A stretch of 64,000 bases of DNA from an uncultured Lachnospiraceae bacterium (GTDB taxonomy: Bacteria > Bacillota > Clostridia > Lachnospirales > Lachnospiraceae), in contig CAJUJP010000013.1 of NCBI GenBank assembly GCA_910586615.1, positions 7,794 through 71,793 on the forward strand, given 5' to 3'. Under the pieces are notes generated by a model. It was not told the origin of the DNA. It saw only the letters and a list, made by a program, of their open reading frames with translations, and did not search any database. Of the stretch, positions 1 to 8,776 are shown piece by piece (the stretch's first letter is position 1; every line of letters starts with the position of its first letter). The translations under genes were made by a program, and so were the position numbers.

Positions 1-384
1 AATCAGGCCCTGGTAAAATCTTGAACGTTTGCGGACATCATCATCCATTGTGTCATTCTGCATCTCCATGTCGAACTGCCGCTCCCGTACATCCAGTGCC
101 CATGCATCAAGACGGATCGCACGTTTACCGGACTTGTTTAAAACCACCTGCTCGGCCTTCACTTCCTTCAGCTTCAAATCAGACTCGTTCAGTATAATAC
201 CAAGTACATCCTCATACGCCTCTTTCACCTTCATAACCGACATAAAAAGCGCAAAGTCACTTAAATTCAGCTGATAATCTTCAGGAAGCGCCGCCTGCAT
301 GTTTTCCGGCGTCTCCATACCCTCCATCTGCATGTTCTTCACATCACTCTGTACGGATGAATTCCATTTTGTCTGTTTTTGCAT
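1..384 (-). CDS. PDDEXK_2 family nuclease / Rpn-like putative transposase, N-terminal part (runs off left edge)
   Basis: The minus strand is open from an ATG at 384 to the window edge, giving the first 128 residues. After a short lead-in, the residues run RLDAWALDVRERQFDMEMQN and then RKRSRFYQG. This is the conserved core of the PD-(D/E)XK family-2 group: an Asp in the D-x-W-A strand, an E-x-Q in MEMQ in place of the classical ExK, and the following R-S-R-x-Y. Family members are annotated as PD-(D/E)XK nuclease family transposases or Rpn recombination-promoting nucleases. They are usually about 270-330 residues long, so more than half is missing here. A promoter at 618-646 would give a leader of about 230 nt. 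The family call is firm from the motif; any mobility of this copy is inference. Confidence 0.85.
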   Translation of the reverse strand, partial: MQKQTKWNSSVQSDVKNMQMEGMETPENMQAALPEDYQLNLSDFALFMSVMKVKEAYEDVLGIILNESDLKLKEVKAEQVVLNKSGKRAIRLDAWALDVRERQFDMEMQNDTMDDDVRKRSRFYQGLI

Positions 385-478
385 TGTACTGCCTCTCTTT
401 CGTTTACTGGCAGAGAGGCCGCACTTTCTCTTGCCTCCCTGCGGTTATTCAGTTATAAGCAAGGAGTCTTTGCAGAGG

Positions 479-572
479 ATGCTCTGCATGGATACGGACT
501 TCACCGGCATCAGAGCATACCTGTGGTAAACCTGAATATCACCGATGAAGTCCGGGACTGTAGGAACAGTCC
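479..572 (-). other. Hairpin-rich leader upstream of the PDDEXK_2 gene
   Basis: Three inverted repeats lie within about 95 bases of the untranslated leader. ATGCTCTG (479-486) pairs with CAGAGCAT (511-518). CGGACTTCA (495-503) pairs with TGAAGTCCG (546-554). GGACTGT (555-561) pairs with ACAGTCC (566-572). The first two interlock, so they would be alternative or pseudoknotted structures. No T-run follows, so this is not a plain terminator. No known riboswitch was recognised. Confidence 0.45.
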
Positions 573-617
573 TGTAAGATACTTTAAGAATCTTAGATTT
601 GTTCTTTGCTTGACATG

Positions 618-646
618 ATTTTATCACATTCTTTTTTTCATTACAA
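618..646 (-). promoter_or_regulatory. Sigma-A promoter for the PDDEXK_2 gene
   Basis: On the minus strand TTGTAA (646-641) and TAAAAT (623-618) are separated by 17 bases. It points toward the PDDEXK_2 gene and lies just beyond the stop codon of the GH53 gene. Confidence 0.5.
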
Positions 647-668
647 TACAAACTTTATTAAATATATT

Positions 669-2858
669 TTATTTTTTATACAGGTAAAAATCATCCAGCG
701 TTCCCCATGCCTTGGCGGCCGCGTTCACGGAAACTCCCACAGTCAGCGTCCCGTCTTCGCCTACCGTGATCTCATCAATAACAGGATTCTGCCAGTTGCA
801 CCAGCCTGTCACACCGGTTTTTGCAGTCAGGGAATCTGTGCCGTTATCTGCATAGATATACAGATCTGCATTGTCGCCCGCGTCGCCGCCCTGCAGAAAC
901 AGTCCAAATTCATAAACGCCCGGCTCCAACCCGGTCACAGTCTGCTGCGCCGTAAATTTCACTTCATCATTTGACCAGAAATGTAATGCCAGGTTTCCGC
1001 TGTGGGCATCAGCCGCCTTATCCTGGAAATCCGTGCCGTTTCCGTTAATCTCCCACATAGATGTATCGCTTTCCTCAAAGCTGCTGTTTACGATCAGATT
1101 CAGCTTACTGATGGTTATACGAGCCGCAGGCGGTGTCTCAGAGAGCATAGTTATCACTTCATCTGTAAGAATGATATCCGAATCCGGGCTGTTTTCGTCT
1201 CCTTTCTGCATGATCACAAATTCTCCTGCCACATCATATTCTCCGCCTTCCGAGGTATCAATCGCCGCAAGCTGGGCTTCATTCCATCTAACTGCTACGG
1301 GCAGAGTAGTTCTGTCGTTAAATGCCACTTCCACCGTCTGCGGCATCTCAATCTCTCCGTCCAGACTGACATTTACTTCCGTCACAGGTATACTCTCCAC
1401 CTGCCGCTCCACGATCGTTCCGCAATGCAGATACTTAAATACCTTCAGGGATTCCAACGGTTGACCATGAAAGTCAAATACTGCCTGATTGTCCCAGGAA
1501 CTGCCTCCATAATAGACCCCCGCATCTTTCGGGTCATAGGCAGATGCATAAGAAGAAGCCCAGCCGGAACCATACTGTTCCCAGGTCTTCTTGTTTTGTT
1601 CAAGCACCTGACCGGCATCCGCGGCACCCTCTTCCCAGACTCCCACAGGCAGCCATGCCGGTTCCCAATAGAAGTAGCCCAGACCGGCGCTTCCCACATC
1701 TGCCACTGCGGCGCAGACATCCCGGATCTCATTGGTCTGTCCCTGCACGGTTGCAGGATATTGCGGCAGAATGTCATCTTCACCGATACTGTTGGCGGAA
1801 CCGTCTCCGTCTGCCGTAGTGTACGGGTAGGAATTTTCCGCTACAAGCACTTTCTTACCGTAGGTTTCCGTCAGCTTCTGCAAGGTTTCCGTCAGGTTTT
1901 CAATGGTGCCATGCCAGAACGGATAATAAGACACCGCAAAAATATCATAGTCTATCTCTTTATCTTCCAGCTTCTGCGCAATATCCAGTGTCCCTTTCTG
2001 ATCAGAGATATCCGTAAAATGTACCGCGACCTGAATATCATTTTCTGTCTGTGCCGCCACTTTCCGCACTGCCGCGGAACCCGCCTGCAACAACTGACGC
2101 CGCTTCGTCCAGTCTGTCTCCCCGGCAATCCCGTTATTGATCTCATTGCCGATCTGCACCATGCCCACCTGAGCTCCTGCACCGATAATCTCTGTCAGGC
2201 TTTCTTCGGTAAATTTACCCAGCGCTGCCGCCTTATCCTCAATGGTCATTCCTTCCCATGCCTTGGGACACATCTGTTTGGATGGATCCGCCCAGAAATC
2301 AGAATAGTGATAGTCCACGCATAGCTTCATGCCGTACTGTGCCGCCCGACGGCCGATCTCTGCAGCCGCAGCCGTATCGTTTCCACCCCCGCCGTAGCTG
2401 TTGCCCTCCGCGTCATAGGGATCATTCCATACCCGGACTCTGATATAGTTGACGCCGTTTTGAGCCAATGTCTGAAAAAGATCCTGCTGTTCCCCTTGTT
2501 CATTATAATAGACAACACCGCTGGCCTCTTCCGCAAGCACACTGGAAATATCCACACCTCGAATAAAATCCTCCGGCAGATTCTCAATCGGCTCCACGTA
2601 AACGCCCGCTTCCTCCGGTTCTGCGGGCAGTTCATACAAAACTGCCTCGATTTGTGTCCCGGCATTCTGTCCGTTTTCCGCATTTTCATTCGTCTGACCG
2701 GATCCTTCTACAGACTCTTCTGCCGCATCTCCCTCCGCCGGTGCCGTTTCCGCTTCCGAAGAAGCTTCCTGCACAGATGATTGCCCGCCGCAGCCGGTAA
2801 GGCCAAGCATAACTCCCGTTCCTGCCAATGCCATATAATACTTTGCGTTTCTTTTCAT
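669..2858 (-). CDS. Secreted lipoprotein endo-beta-1,4-galactanase (GH53) with C-terminal carbohydrate-binding domain
   Basis: Predicted to cut beta-1,4-galactan side chains of pectin outside the cell. The start at 2858 is preferred over the longer frame from 2909: an AGGAG lies upstream and the protein then opens with a lipoprotein signal (GLTGC, Cys23). A Glu/Ala-rich linker precedes the GH53 barrel at about residues 95-455. Barrel landmarks are FIRGVDISS, YIRVRVWNDP, VDYHYSDFWADP, the acid/base Glu in QIGNEIN and the nucleophile Glu in LVAENSYP. An Ig-like segment follows at about 510-580. The last 140 residues (from about 590) look like a CBM61-type galactan-binding module. At 729 residues it is longer than single-domain GH53 enzymes. 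It has no transporter next to it, so uptake must be encoded elsewhere. Family call firm; the CBM61 label is from recall. Confidence 0.92.
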   Translation of the reverse strand: MKRNAKYYMALAGTGVMLGLTGCGGQSSVQEASSEAETAPAEGDAAEESVEGSGQTNENAENGQNAGTQIEAVLYELPAEPEEAGVYVEPIENLPEDFIRGVDISSVLAEEASGVVYYNEQGEQQDLFQTLAQNGVNYIRVRVWNDPYDAEGNSYGGGGNDTAAAAEIGRRAAQYGMKLCVDYHYSDFWADPSKQMCPKAWEGMTIEDKAAALGKFTEESLTEIIGAGAQVGMVQIGNEINNGIAGETDWTKRRQLLQAGSAAVRKVAAQTENDIQVAVHFTDISDQKGTLDIAQKLEDKEIDYDIFAVSYYPFWHGTIENLTETLQKLTETYGKKVLVAENSYPYTTADGDGSANSIGEDDILPQYPATVQGQTNEIRDVCAAVADVGSAGLGYFYWEPAWLPVGVWEEGAADAGQVLEQNKKTWEQYGSGWASSYASAYDPKDAGVYYGGSSWDNQAVFDFHGQPLESLKVFKYLHCGTIVERQVESIPVTEVNVSLDGEIEMPQTVEVAFNDRTTLPVAVRWNEAQLAAIDTSEGGEYDVAGEFVIMQKGDENSPDSDIILTDEVITMLSETPPAARITISKLNLIVNSSFEESDTSMWEINGNGTDFQDKAADAHSGNLALHFWSNDEVKFTAQQTVTGLEPGVYEFGLFLQGGDAGDNADLYIYADNGTDSLTAKTGVTGWCNWQNPVIDEITVGEDGTLTVGVSVNAAAKAWGTLDDFYLYKK

Positions 2859-2926
2859 TGTTATTCTGCTGCTCCTTTCACATTTCCGGTTTCCCACGTA
2901 TATCGCCATCTATACTGGCAGTTTTT

Positions 2927-2954
2927 AGTTTACCACATCTGTATTACATGTCAA
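2927..2954 (-). promoter_or_regulatory. Promoter of the GH53 gene
   Basis: On the minus strand a consensus TTGACA (2954-2949) is followed after 16 bases by TAAACT (2932-2927). The leader to the ATG at 2858 would be about 60 nt. Confidence 0.65.
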
Positions 2955-3122
2955 ATCTCTGCCAGGATCCGGCCTCATTCCACTTATATACCACACATTA
3001 AAAAAGCATTGTGCATGATCTGCCGGTTACGAACTTCTCTCCGTTTTGCTCTTGATCATCCGTAACTTTTCCGTAAATTGTAACAGTTCAGCCTTCTAAA
3101 TTTGCAAAGATGCAAAAAATAC
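2955..3122. other. Non-coding spacer between GH53 promoter and tRNA-Trp promoter
   Basis: No gene was found here. It holds one copy of the recurrent intergenic sequence GTAACAGTTCAGCC at 3080-3093 (see findings). Confidence 0.4.
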
Positions 3123-3152
3123 TTGCACGGGAACATGTCTCTATGCTATAAT
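3123..3152 (+). promoter_or_regulatory. Promoter of tRNA-Trp
   Basis: TTGCAC (3123-3128) and TATAAT (3147-3152) lie 18 bases apart. A TGC extension directly precedes the -10 box. The tRNA starts 36 bases further on. Confidence 0.7.
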
Positions 3153-3188
3153 AATGTTCGGCGGTTTGAGGCATTGACCGCAGTACAT

Positions 3189-3259
3189 AGGGGCATAGTT
3201 CAAAGGTAGAACAGTGGTCTCCAAAACCATCGATGTGGGTTCGATTCCTACTGCCCCTG
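3189..3259 (+). tRNA. trnW: tRNA-Trp (CCA anticodon)
   Basis: Complete 71-nt cloverleaf. The acceptor stem AGGGGCA (3189-3195) pairs with TGCCCCT (3252-3258), with G as discriminator. The D-arm runs GTTCAAAGGTAGAAC. The anticodon loop CTCCAAA gives anticodon CCA, and the T-loop reads GGGTTCGATTCC. The 3' CCA is not encoded. It has its own promoter and intrinsic terminator, so it is transcribed alone. Confidence 0.96.
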
Positions 3260-3268
3260 TTAAAGCTT

Positions 3269-3294
3269 GTGAGCCGTTGCTCACTTTTTTTATT
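3269..3294 (+). terminator. Intrinsic terminator of tRNA-Trp
   Basis: GTGAGC (3269-3274), loop CGTT, GCTCAC (3279-3284), then seven T. It begins ten bases after the tRNA. Confidence 0.85.
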
Positions 3295-3394
3295 TGTTTT
3301 TTCTATTTATATTTATGCTTACATACAGCGAACAGGTTCAGATCTGATTCGCAGGCACAAATTCGCAAGCTACAGAAAGGTATGGTTATTATTT

Positions 3395-3925
3395 ATGAAA
3401 AAAGCTGCCTTGCTTCTGACTGCCCTCGGACTGGCCTTAGGCCTGATGACAGGCTGCGGTAAGAGCACACCGCTGCTCACCGCAACCGATTATGAATTAG
3501 ATTCTGAGACAAATACAACAAGCCGCGGCGTGACCATCGGTGATACATCCGAGGCTTTTCTCGCTGCTTACGGTGATAATAGAATTTTTACATCTGTGGA
3601 CGGCGGCAGCTACGAGGTACTACCTGCAGAAGAAATTCCTTTTGATGCCTCCGTCACTACCCTGCTGCCTACCTTTTTCATAAACGGGCTGCCCGTGGAT
3701 CCGGATGTCTTCTGTGAGGAAAATGAAATCCGAAAGGCAGACCTGCTGTCCTGTCTGAGTTCCGAAGACTTTCTGAACTCCCATACGGTGGTATATTATT
3801 ATCTGCTCTTCACATGGGAAAATGGCTCCATCACAGATATTCTCTGCCGTTACATGGACTATAATGAAGATGCATCCTATTACAAAGACTTTTCTCCCGC
3901 TGACCAGTACAGCGAATACGAATAA
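3395..3925 (+). CDS. Small lipoprotein of unknown function
   Basis: 176 residues from the ATG at 3395, with AGAAAGG about 14 bases upstream. The longer frame from 3233 would cross the tRNA and was set aside. The N-terminus is a lipoprotein signal: MKK, a hydrophobic stretch, then LMTGC with Cys21 as the lipidation site. The mature part is acidic (for example ASVTTLLPT, MDYNEDASYYKDF) and about 155 residues long. No family was recognised. It is convergent with the ABC exporter genes and follows the tRNA terminator, so it needs its own promoter or read-through. A surface-exposed lipoprotein is the only safe statement. Confidence 0.75.
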   Translation: MKKAALLLTALGLALGLMTGCGKSTPLLTATDYELDSETNTTSRGVTIGDTSEAFLAAYGDNRIFTSVDGGSYEVLPAEEIPFDASVTTLLPTFFINGLPVDPDVFCEENEIRKADLLSCLSSEDFLNSHTVVYYYLLFTWENGSITDILCRYMDYNEDASYYKDFSPADQYSEYE

Positions 3926-3985
3926 ACTGACATATTGACTCGTCTGATCAATCGTTGTACCGGTCCGGCCATTTCCGGCGCGCTG

Positions 3986-5743
3986 TTATCCTGCAAACTG
4001 ACTGTTATACAGCGTCGCATAGAATCCCTTCTGCGAAAGCAGTGTCTCATGATTTCCCTGTTCAATGATATTTCCGTCTTTCATCACAAGAATCACATCC
4101 GCCTCCCGGATGGTAGAGAGCCTGTGTGCCACAATAAAGCTGGTTCTTCCCTTCATCATTGTAGCGAAGGCTTTCTGGATCCTGATCTCCGTTCTGGTGT
4201 CAATCGAAGAAGTTGCTTCATCCAGAATCAGCATGGGCGGCAGGCAGAGCATGACTCTGGTAATGCATAAGAGCTGTTTCTGTCCCTGGGAAAGGTTGCC
4301 GCCATCCTCAGTGATCACCGTATCATACCCCTGGGGCAGTCTCTTGATAAAGCTGTGTGCATGGGATGCCTTCGCCGCTGCAATGATCTCTTCCTCTGTG
4401 GCCTCCGGTTTTCCCATCACGATATTCTCCCGTACTGTCCCGGCTTTAAGCCAGGTTTCCTGCAGCACCATGCCGTAATTGCCGCGCAGGCTGCTTCTGG
4501 TCACATCCCGGATATCCGCGCCGTCCACACAGATCCTTCCTTGCTGTACATCATAAAAACGCATCAGCAGGTTGATCACTGTAGTCTTTCCGCAGCCTGT
4601 GGGCCCCACAATGGCCACACGCTGTCCCGGCTTCACCGACAGGTTAAAATCCGTGATCAGCTTCCGTTCCGGCACATAGGAAAAGTCCACATGCTGCAAA
4701 TCAACCCGGCCGGACACATGACCAAGCACCTGTGCATTCTCCCGGTCCGGAATCTGAGGCTCTTCCTCGATCAGTTCGAAGATCCTGGCCGCACAGGCAA
4801 TGGCATTCTGCAGTTCCGTCACTACCCCGGATATCTCATTAAACGGCTTTGTATACTGATTCGCATAGGTCAAAAAGCAGGACAGCTTACCCACACTGAT
4901 ACCGCCTTTTATGACAAACACTGCACCAGACACTGCCACGCCCGCATAAACCAGATTGTTCACAAAACGGGTGGAAGGATTGGTAATGGATGAATAAAAA
5001 ATCGCTTTCAAGGAACATTTACCCAGCCGTTCGTTGATTTCATCAAATTCTTCCAGTGCCTCGTCTTCATGGGAAAACGCCTGCACTACTTTCTGATTTC
5101 CGATCATCTCCTCAATCAGCGCCGTCTGTTCTCCTCTTGTCTCCGACTGCACATGGAACATGGTATAGGTCTTCTTCGCAATAAAAGCCGCCACCAGGAA
5201 AGATAACGGGGTGATCAGCACCACCACGCCTGTGATGCCCACATTAACGCTGAGCATAAAGCCCAGCGTGCCGAGAATCGTGATAACACCGGTAAAAAAC
5301 TGTGTGAATCCCATCAGCAGGCCATCCGCAAACTGATCCACATCAGCGATCACACGGCTCACCACCTCTCCGTAGGAATGTCCGTCGATATACTTAAGAG
5401 GCAGGATCTCCAGCCTGCGAAACGCCTCGTTTCTGATGTCCTGCACAATGCGGTAAGTCATTTTATTGTTACACACATTCATGATCCACTGTGCCGCCGC
5501 CGTAACCCCAATCACCACAGCCATTTTTCCAAGGATCTGAAATACCCCCTGGAAATCCACCATTCCCTTATCTATGATCAAATCAATGACCTGTCCGGTC
5601 AATATCGGAAGGTACAGTGTCAGCGTCACTGTAACCGCCGCCATCACAACAGACAAGACAAGATAGATCCAGTATTTCTTTATATAGTGCAAAACTTTTC
5701 CAAGCGTTTCCTTTTGACTGCCCCGGTTTTCTTTCAAACTCAT
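3986..5743 (-). CDS. ABC exporter half-transporter, catalytic subunit (permease fused to ATPase)
   Basis: 585 residues. The start at 5743 is preferred because its ATGA overlaps the stop of the upstream partner, a sign of translational coupling; the longer frame from 5803 lies inside the partner. Residues 1-320 form the six-helix exporter domain. The ATPase domain has Walker A GPTGCGKTT, signature LSQGQKQ, Walker B MLILDEATSSID with the catalytic Glu intact, and H-loop VAHRLST with its His. With its neighbour it forms a heterodimeric exporter of the LmrCD/BmrCD/TM287-288 type, known for drug, lipid or peptide export. The substrate cannot be read from sequence. Confidence 0.92.
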   Translation of the reverse strand: MSLKENRGSQKETLGKVLHYIKKYWIYLVLSVVMAAVTVTLTLYLPILTGQVIDLIIDKGMVDFQGVFQILGKMAVVIGVTAAAQWIMNVCNNKMTYRIVQDIRNEAFRRLEILPLKYIDGHSYGEVVSRVIADVDQFADGLLMGFTQFFTGVITILGTLGFMLSVNVGITGVVVLITPLSFLVAAFIAKKTYTMFHVQSETRGEQTALIEEMIGNQKVVQAFSHEDEALEEFDEINERLGKCSLKAIFYSSITNPSTRFVNNLVYAGVAVSGAVFVIKGGISVGKLSCFLTYANQYTKPFNEISGVVTELQNAIACAARIFELIEEEPQIPDRENAQVLGHVSGRVDLQHVDFSYVPERKLITDFNLSVKPGQRVAIVGPTGCGKTTVINLLMRFYDVQQGRICVDGADIRDVTRSSLRGNYGMVLQETWLKAGTVRENIVMGKPEATEEEIIAAAKASHAHSFIKRLPQGYDTVITEDGGNLSQGQKQLLCITRVMLCLPPMLILDEATSSIDTRTEIRIQKAFATMMKGRTSFIVAHRLSTIREADVILVMKDGNIIEQGNHETLLSQKGFYATLYNSQFAG

Positions 5744-7509
5744 GCCTGTGCCCCCTCCGTCTTCTGATACTGTGAATAATATATTTCCTGATAAACACTG
5801 CATCTTTCCAGCAGCTCCTCATGGGTGCCGATATCCGCAGTCTCACCGTCATCCAGAACAATGATCTGATCCGCGTGCTGTATGGAGGAAGCACGCTGGG
5901 ATACGATAAACACCGTCATATCCCCTTCCATACTGCGGATCGCCTGCCTGAGCGCCGCGTCCGTGGCATAGTCGAGCGCCGATGCGCTGTCGTCCAGAAT
6001 CAGAATCTCCGGCCTGCCCGTCAATGCCCTCGCGATGGTAAGCCTCTGCCGCTGACCTCCGGACAGATTCCGGCCTGCCTGCGCCACGGGAGCTTCCAGC
6101 TTTCCGTCCTTCTGCTCCACAAACTCCTTCGCCTGCGCCGTCTCCACAGCTTTCCACAATTCTTCTTCCGTGGCATCCCCTTTGCCCCACCGCAGATTTT
6201 CTGCAATAGTTCCCTGAAAAAGTACGGCTTTCTGCGGAACAACCCCTACTTTTTCGCGCAATTCCTCCATGGAATATTCCCGCACATCTCTGCCGTCCAC
6301 TCTGACCTGACCGCCTGTGGCATCATAAAACCGCGGAATCAGATTGACCAGCGAAGACTTGCCGGAACCTGTACCGCCGATGATTCCCACTGTCTGGCCT
6401 TTTTTGACCCGAAAGTCAATATCAGAGAGGGATTCCGCCCCGGCTCCCGCATAGGCAAGATGCACATGATTGAATTCTACCATATAATGCGGCTCAGATG
6501 ATCCCGCCTCCTTCCTTCCATCTCCGGCCGTTTTTCCGACGGCTGCCTTCTGCTCCCATTCCATACTGGATTCTATCTCAAACACACTTTGGATGCGGTT
6601 TGCGCAGGCCAGCGCCTTTGTGATGGTAATGATCAGGTTTGCAAGTTTCACCAGTTCAATCAGGATCTGGGACATGTAGTTGACCAGCGCCACCACCTGG
6701 CCCTGGGTGATCGTTCCCTCATCCACCCTCACCGCACCGGTGTAAAGCAGAATAATCGTAGCAGCATTGATGATAATATATGTGACCGGATTGGTTAACG
6801 CAGATAATTTTCCTACAAAAAGCTGCATCTGCGCCAGACCGCTGTTTTTCTCCTCGAAGGCCTCTATCTCCTCCTGCTCCTTATTGAAAGCCCGGATGAC
6901 ACGGGCACCGGTCAGATTTTCTCTGGTGATACCCAGCACGCTGTCCAATCCGGCCTGTACTTTCTTATACAGCGGCATAGTCAGCATCATGATGCCGAAA
7001 ACGACCACCGATAATAACGGAATCGTCACCACGAAAATAAGCGCTGCCTTCACATCGATGGTAAATGCCATGATCATCGCACCGAAGACAATAAAAGGCG
7101 AACGTAAAAAAAGCCGGAGCACCATATTTACGCCGTTCTGAGCCTGATTTACGTCGGAAGTCATGCGGGTGATCATGGTAGAAGTACCCAGCGTGTCTAT
7201 CTCCGTATAGGAAAGCCCCTGAATATGCGCAAACAAAGAATGCTTCAGCTTCGTGGAAAACCCTACTGCCGCTTTGGCCGCATAGTACTGGGCTGTGATG
7301 GAACATACAAGCCCGACCACTCCCAGCGCCACCAGCAGGCCGCCCATGCGAAGCACATAGGGCACTTCTCCGCCGCCGATCCCTCTGTCGATGATGGCCG
7401 CCATCACAAGCGGTACAAACAGTTCAAAGGTAGCCTCCAGCATTTTAAAAAGCGGGGCCAGAACCGTCTCTTTCTTATAGTCTTTCAAATAAACAAGCAG
7501 TTTTTTCAT
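5740..7509 (-). CDS. ABC exporter half-transporter, subunit with degenerate ATPase site
   Basis: 589 residues, first gene of the pair, ATG at 7509 with AAAGG upstream. The N-terminal exporter domain has six hydrophobic segments. The ATPase half carries an intact Walker A (GGTGSGKSS) and signature (LSGGQRQR). Two catalytic positions are changed: the Walker B Glu is Asp (LILDDSASALD), and the H-loop His is Gln (FIVSQRASS). This is the pattern known for the non-catalytic member of heterodimeric exporters, where ATP stays bound at one site and hydrolysis occurs at the other. About 40 residues of hydrophilic Gly/Glu-rich linker lie between the two domains. Confidence 0.92.
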   Translation of the reverse strand: MKKLLVYLKDYKKETVLAPLFKMLEATFELFVPLVMAAIIDRGIGGGEVPYVLRMGGLLVALGVVGLVCSITAQYYAAKAAVGFSTKLKHSLFAHIQGLSYTEIDTLGTSTMITRMTSDVNQAQNGVNMVLRLFLRSPFIVFGAMIMAFTIDVKAALIFVVTIPLLSVVVFGIMMLTMPLYKKVQAGLDSVLGITRENLTGARVIRAFNKEQEEIEAFEEKNSGLAQMQLFVGKLSALTNPVTYIIINAATIILLYTGAVRVDEGTITQGQVVALVNYMSQILIELVKLANLIITITKALACANRIQSVFEIESSMEWEQKAAVGKTAGDGRKEAGSSEPHYMVEFNHVHLAYAGAGAESLSDIDFRVKKGQTVGIIGGTGSGKSSLVNLIPRFYDATGGQVRVDGRDVREYSMEELREKVGVVPQKAVLFQGTIAENLRWGKGDATEEELWKAVETAQAKEFVEQKDGKLEAPVAQAGRNLSGGQRQRLTIARALTGRPEILILDDSASALDYATDAALRQAIRSMEGDMTVFIVSQRASSIQHADQIIVLDDGETADIGTHEELLERCSVYQEIYYSQYQKTEGAQA

Positions 7510-7584
7510 GATGCTACAACCTTTCTGGCTTTATGATGTCTTTCCTCTAATGCATTTTCAGTTTTTTCTGTCCTGATTTTGAAA

Positions 7585-7619
7585 CAGCAGCCGGGGCATA
7601 CGCTACGCCTCAACTGCTG
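7585..7619 (-). terminator. Possible terminator downstream of the LCP gene
   Basis: CAGCAG (7585-7590) pairs with CTGCTG (7614-7619) around an inner, partly wobble-paired stem. On the minus strand it is followed by TTTC, a weak T-run. It separates the LCP gene from the ABC exporter pair. Confidence 0.4.
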
Positions 7620-7657
7620 TCATATGTTTTTACTTATATATCCGCTCCCTGTATCCT

Positions 7658-8776
7658 TCAGGAACCTTCTCTGTATACATCTGTCAGTTCCCTGATCTCT
7701 GTACTGATATTCATCACCTGTCTTGACGGCTTGTAATCCGTCTCAGGATACAGGACCTTGTGCAGTTCGATCACGTTTTCCTCAAGATTGTCCGGTATGA
7801 CACAGCTTCCCTTGCTTCCGACCGTTGCGCCGGCACGGTTATCCTCAAAGGGAAAACCTTCGCTGGTAACCACATCATATCCCGCCAGACTGCCCAGAAC
7901 TCCCAGAATCTCATTTACATTCAATGATGTCTCCACCTCAGGCAAAATCGCATTAACCATCTCGGTCAATGTGCTCACCGGCGCTTTTTTTGCTTTCTCC
8001 ATCATTGCGGTCAGCACATCTCTCTGCCGCTCGGCGCGCCTGAAATCATCGCCTTTGGTATAACGGATCCGGCAGTAGGCTGTTGCCTGCATACCGTTCA
8101 AAAGCTGCATACCGCTGTGTTCCACCGGCGTATAATCGACTCCCAGTTCTTCTGCCATACAGAGCTGATAATTGTTCAGATGGGAAATCTCCGCCTTGGT
8201 GACATCCATCTCCACACCGCCCAACGCATCCACAGAATCGATCAGGCCGCCGAAACCTACCGTCACATAATCAGTAATGTCCAGATCCATATTCATGTTG
8301 AGCATACTGATCGCCTGCTCCGGTCCGCCCTGGGCGTAAGCTGCGTTACATTTATTGTAAGAATCGTTGCTGAGATTCAGAAACGTATCCCGAAAGACCG
8401 AGATCAGTTTAATCTCCTGGGTATCCTGGTTGATGCTCGCTATGATGATCGTATCGCTTCTGGTGCCTCTGCCAAGCTGGCCGTCTCTGGCATCCACACC
8501 GAACAGGGCAATATTTCGATACCCTTTTACCTCGTGGCTGCTCTCTTCCTCTTCTATGATCTCCGCAACCTCTTCGTTGATCGTGATCTTCTCTTCGTCA
8601 ATGGCTTTCCGCTCTACTTCATCGGTGGCTGTCACCACCACGTACATGATACCGATTGCTGCCGCCAGTACACACAGCTCCAGGATCAGTAACGGTATAT
8701 TCTTGATCCACCTTCGCTTCGGCCTGTCTGCTGTACTCTCTGCCGGCTCCTGTGAATCCTGTATCTGCTTATCCAT
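7658..8776 (-). CDS. LytR-CpsA-Psr (LCP) family cell-wall glycopolymer transferase
   Basis: 372 residues; ATG at 8776 behind AAGGAG. LCP proteins move teichoic acids or capsular polymers from lipid carriers onto peptidoglycan on the outer face of the membrane. About 25 charged cytoplasmic residues precede one membrane helix (about 27-47). A Glu-rich stalk (EEKITINEEVAEIIEEEE) leads to the LCP core from about residue 85. Core motifs are NIALFGVDAR, GTRSDTIIIASI, ISVFRDTFL and CRIRYTKGDDFRRAERQR, which carry the pyrophosphate-binding Arg and Asp residues of the family. It lies downstream of radA, 300 bases away, so probably has its own promoter. The exact polymer is unknown. Confidence 0.92.
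   Translation of the reverse strand: MDKQIQDSQEPAESTADRPKRRWIKNIPLLILELCVLAAAIGIMYVVVTATDEVERKAIDEEKITINEEVAEIIEEEESSHEVKGYRNIALFGVDARDGQLGRGTRSDTIIIASINQDTQEIKLISVFRDTFLNLSNDSYNKCNAAYAQGGPEQAISMLNMNMDLDITDYVTVGFGGLIDSVDALGGVEMDVTKAEISHLNNYQLCMAEELGVDYTPVEHSGMQLLNGMQATAYCRIRYTKGDDFRRAERQRDVLTAMMEKAKKAPVSTLTEMVNAILPEVETSLNVNEILGVLGSLAGYDVVTSEGFPFEDNRAGATVGSKGSCVIPDNLEENVIELHKVLYPETDYKPSRQVMNISTEIRELTDVYREGS

Noticed and set aside
445..651. 68-codon minus-strand frame upstream of the PDDEXK gene
   Set aside because: Its start lies upstream of the predicted promoter and it runs through the hairpin leader; no ribosome site.
1002..2324. 440-codon plus-strand frame
   Set aside because: Lies wholly antisense to the GH53 gene, with no family likeness; a shadow of its codon bias.
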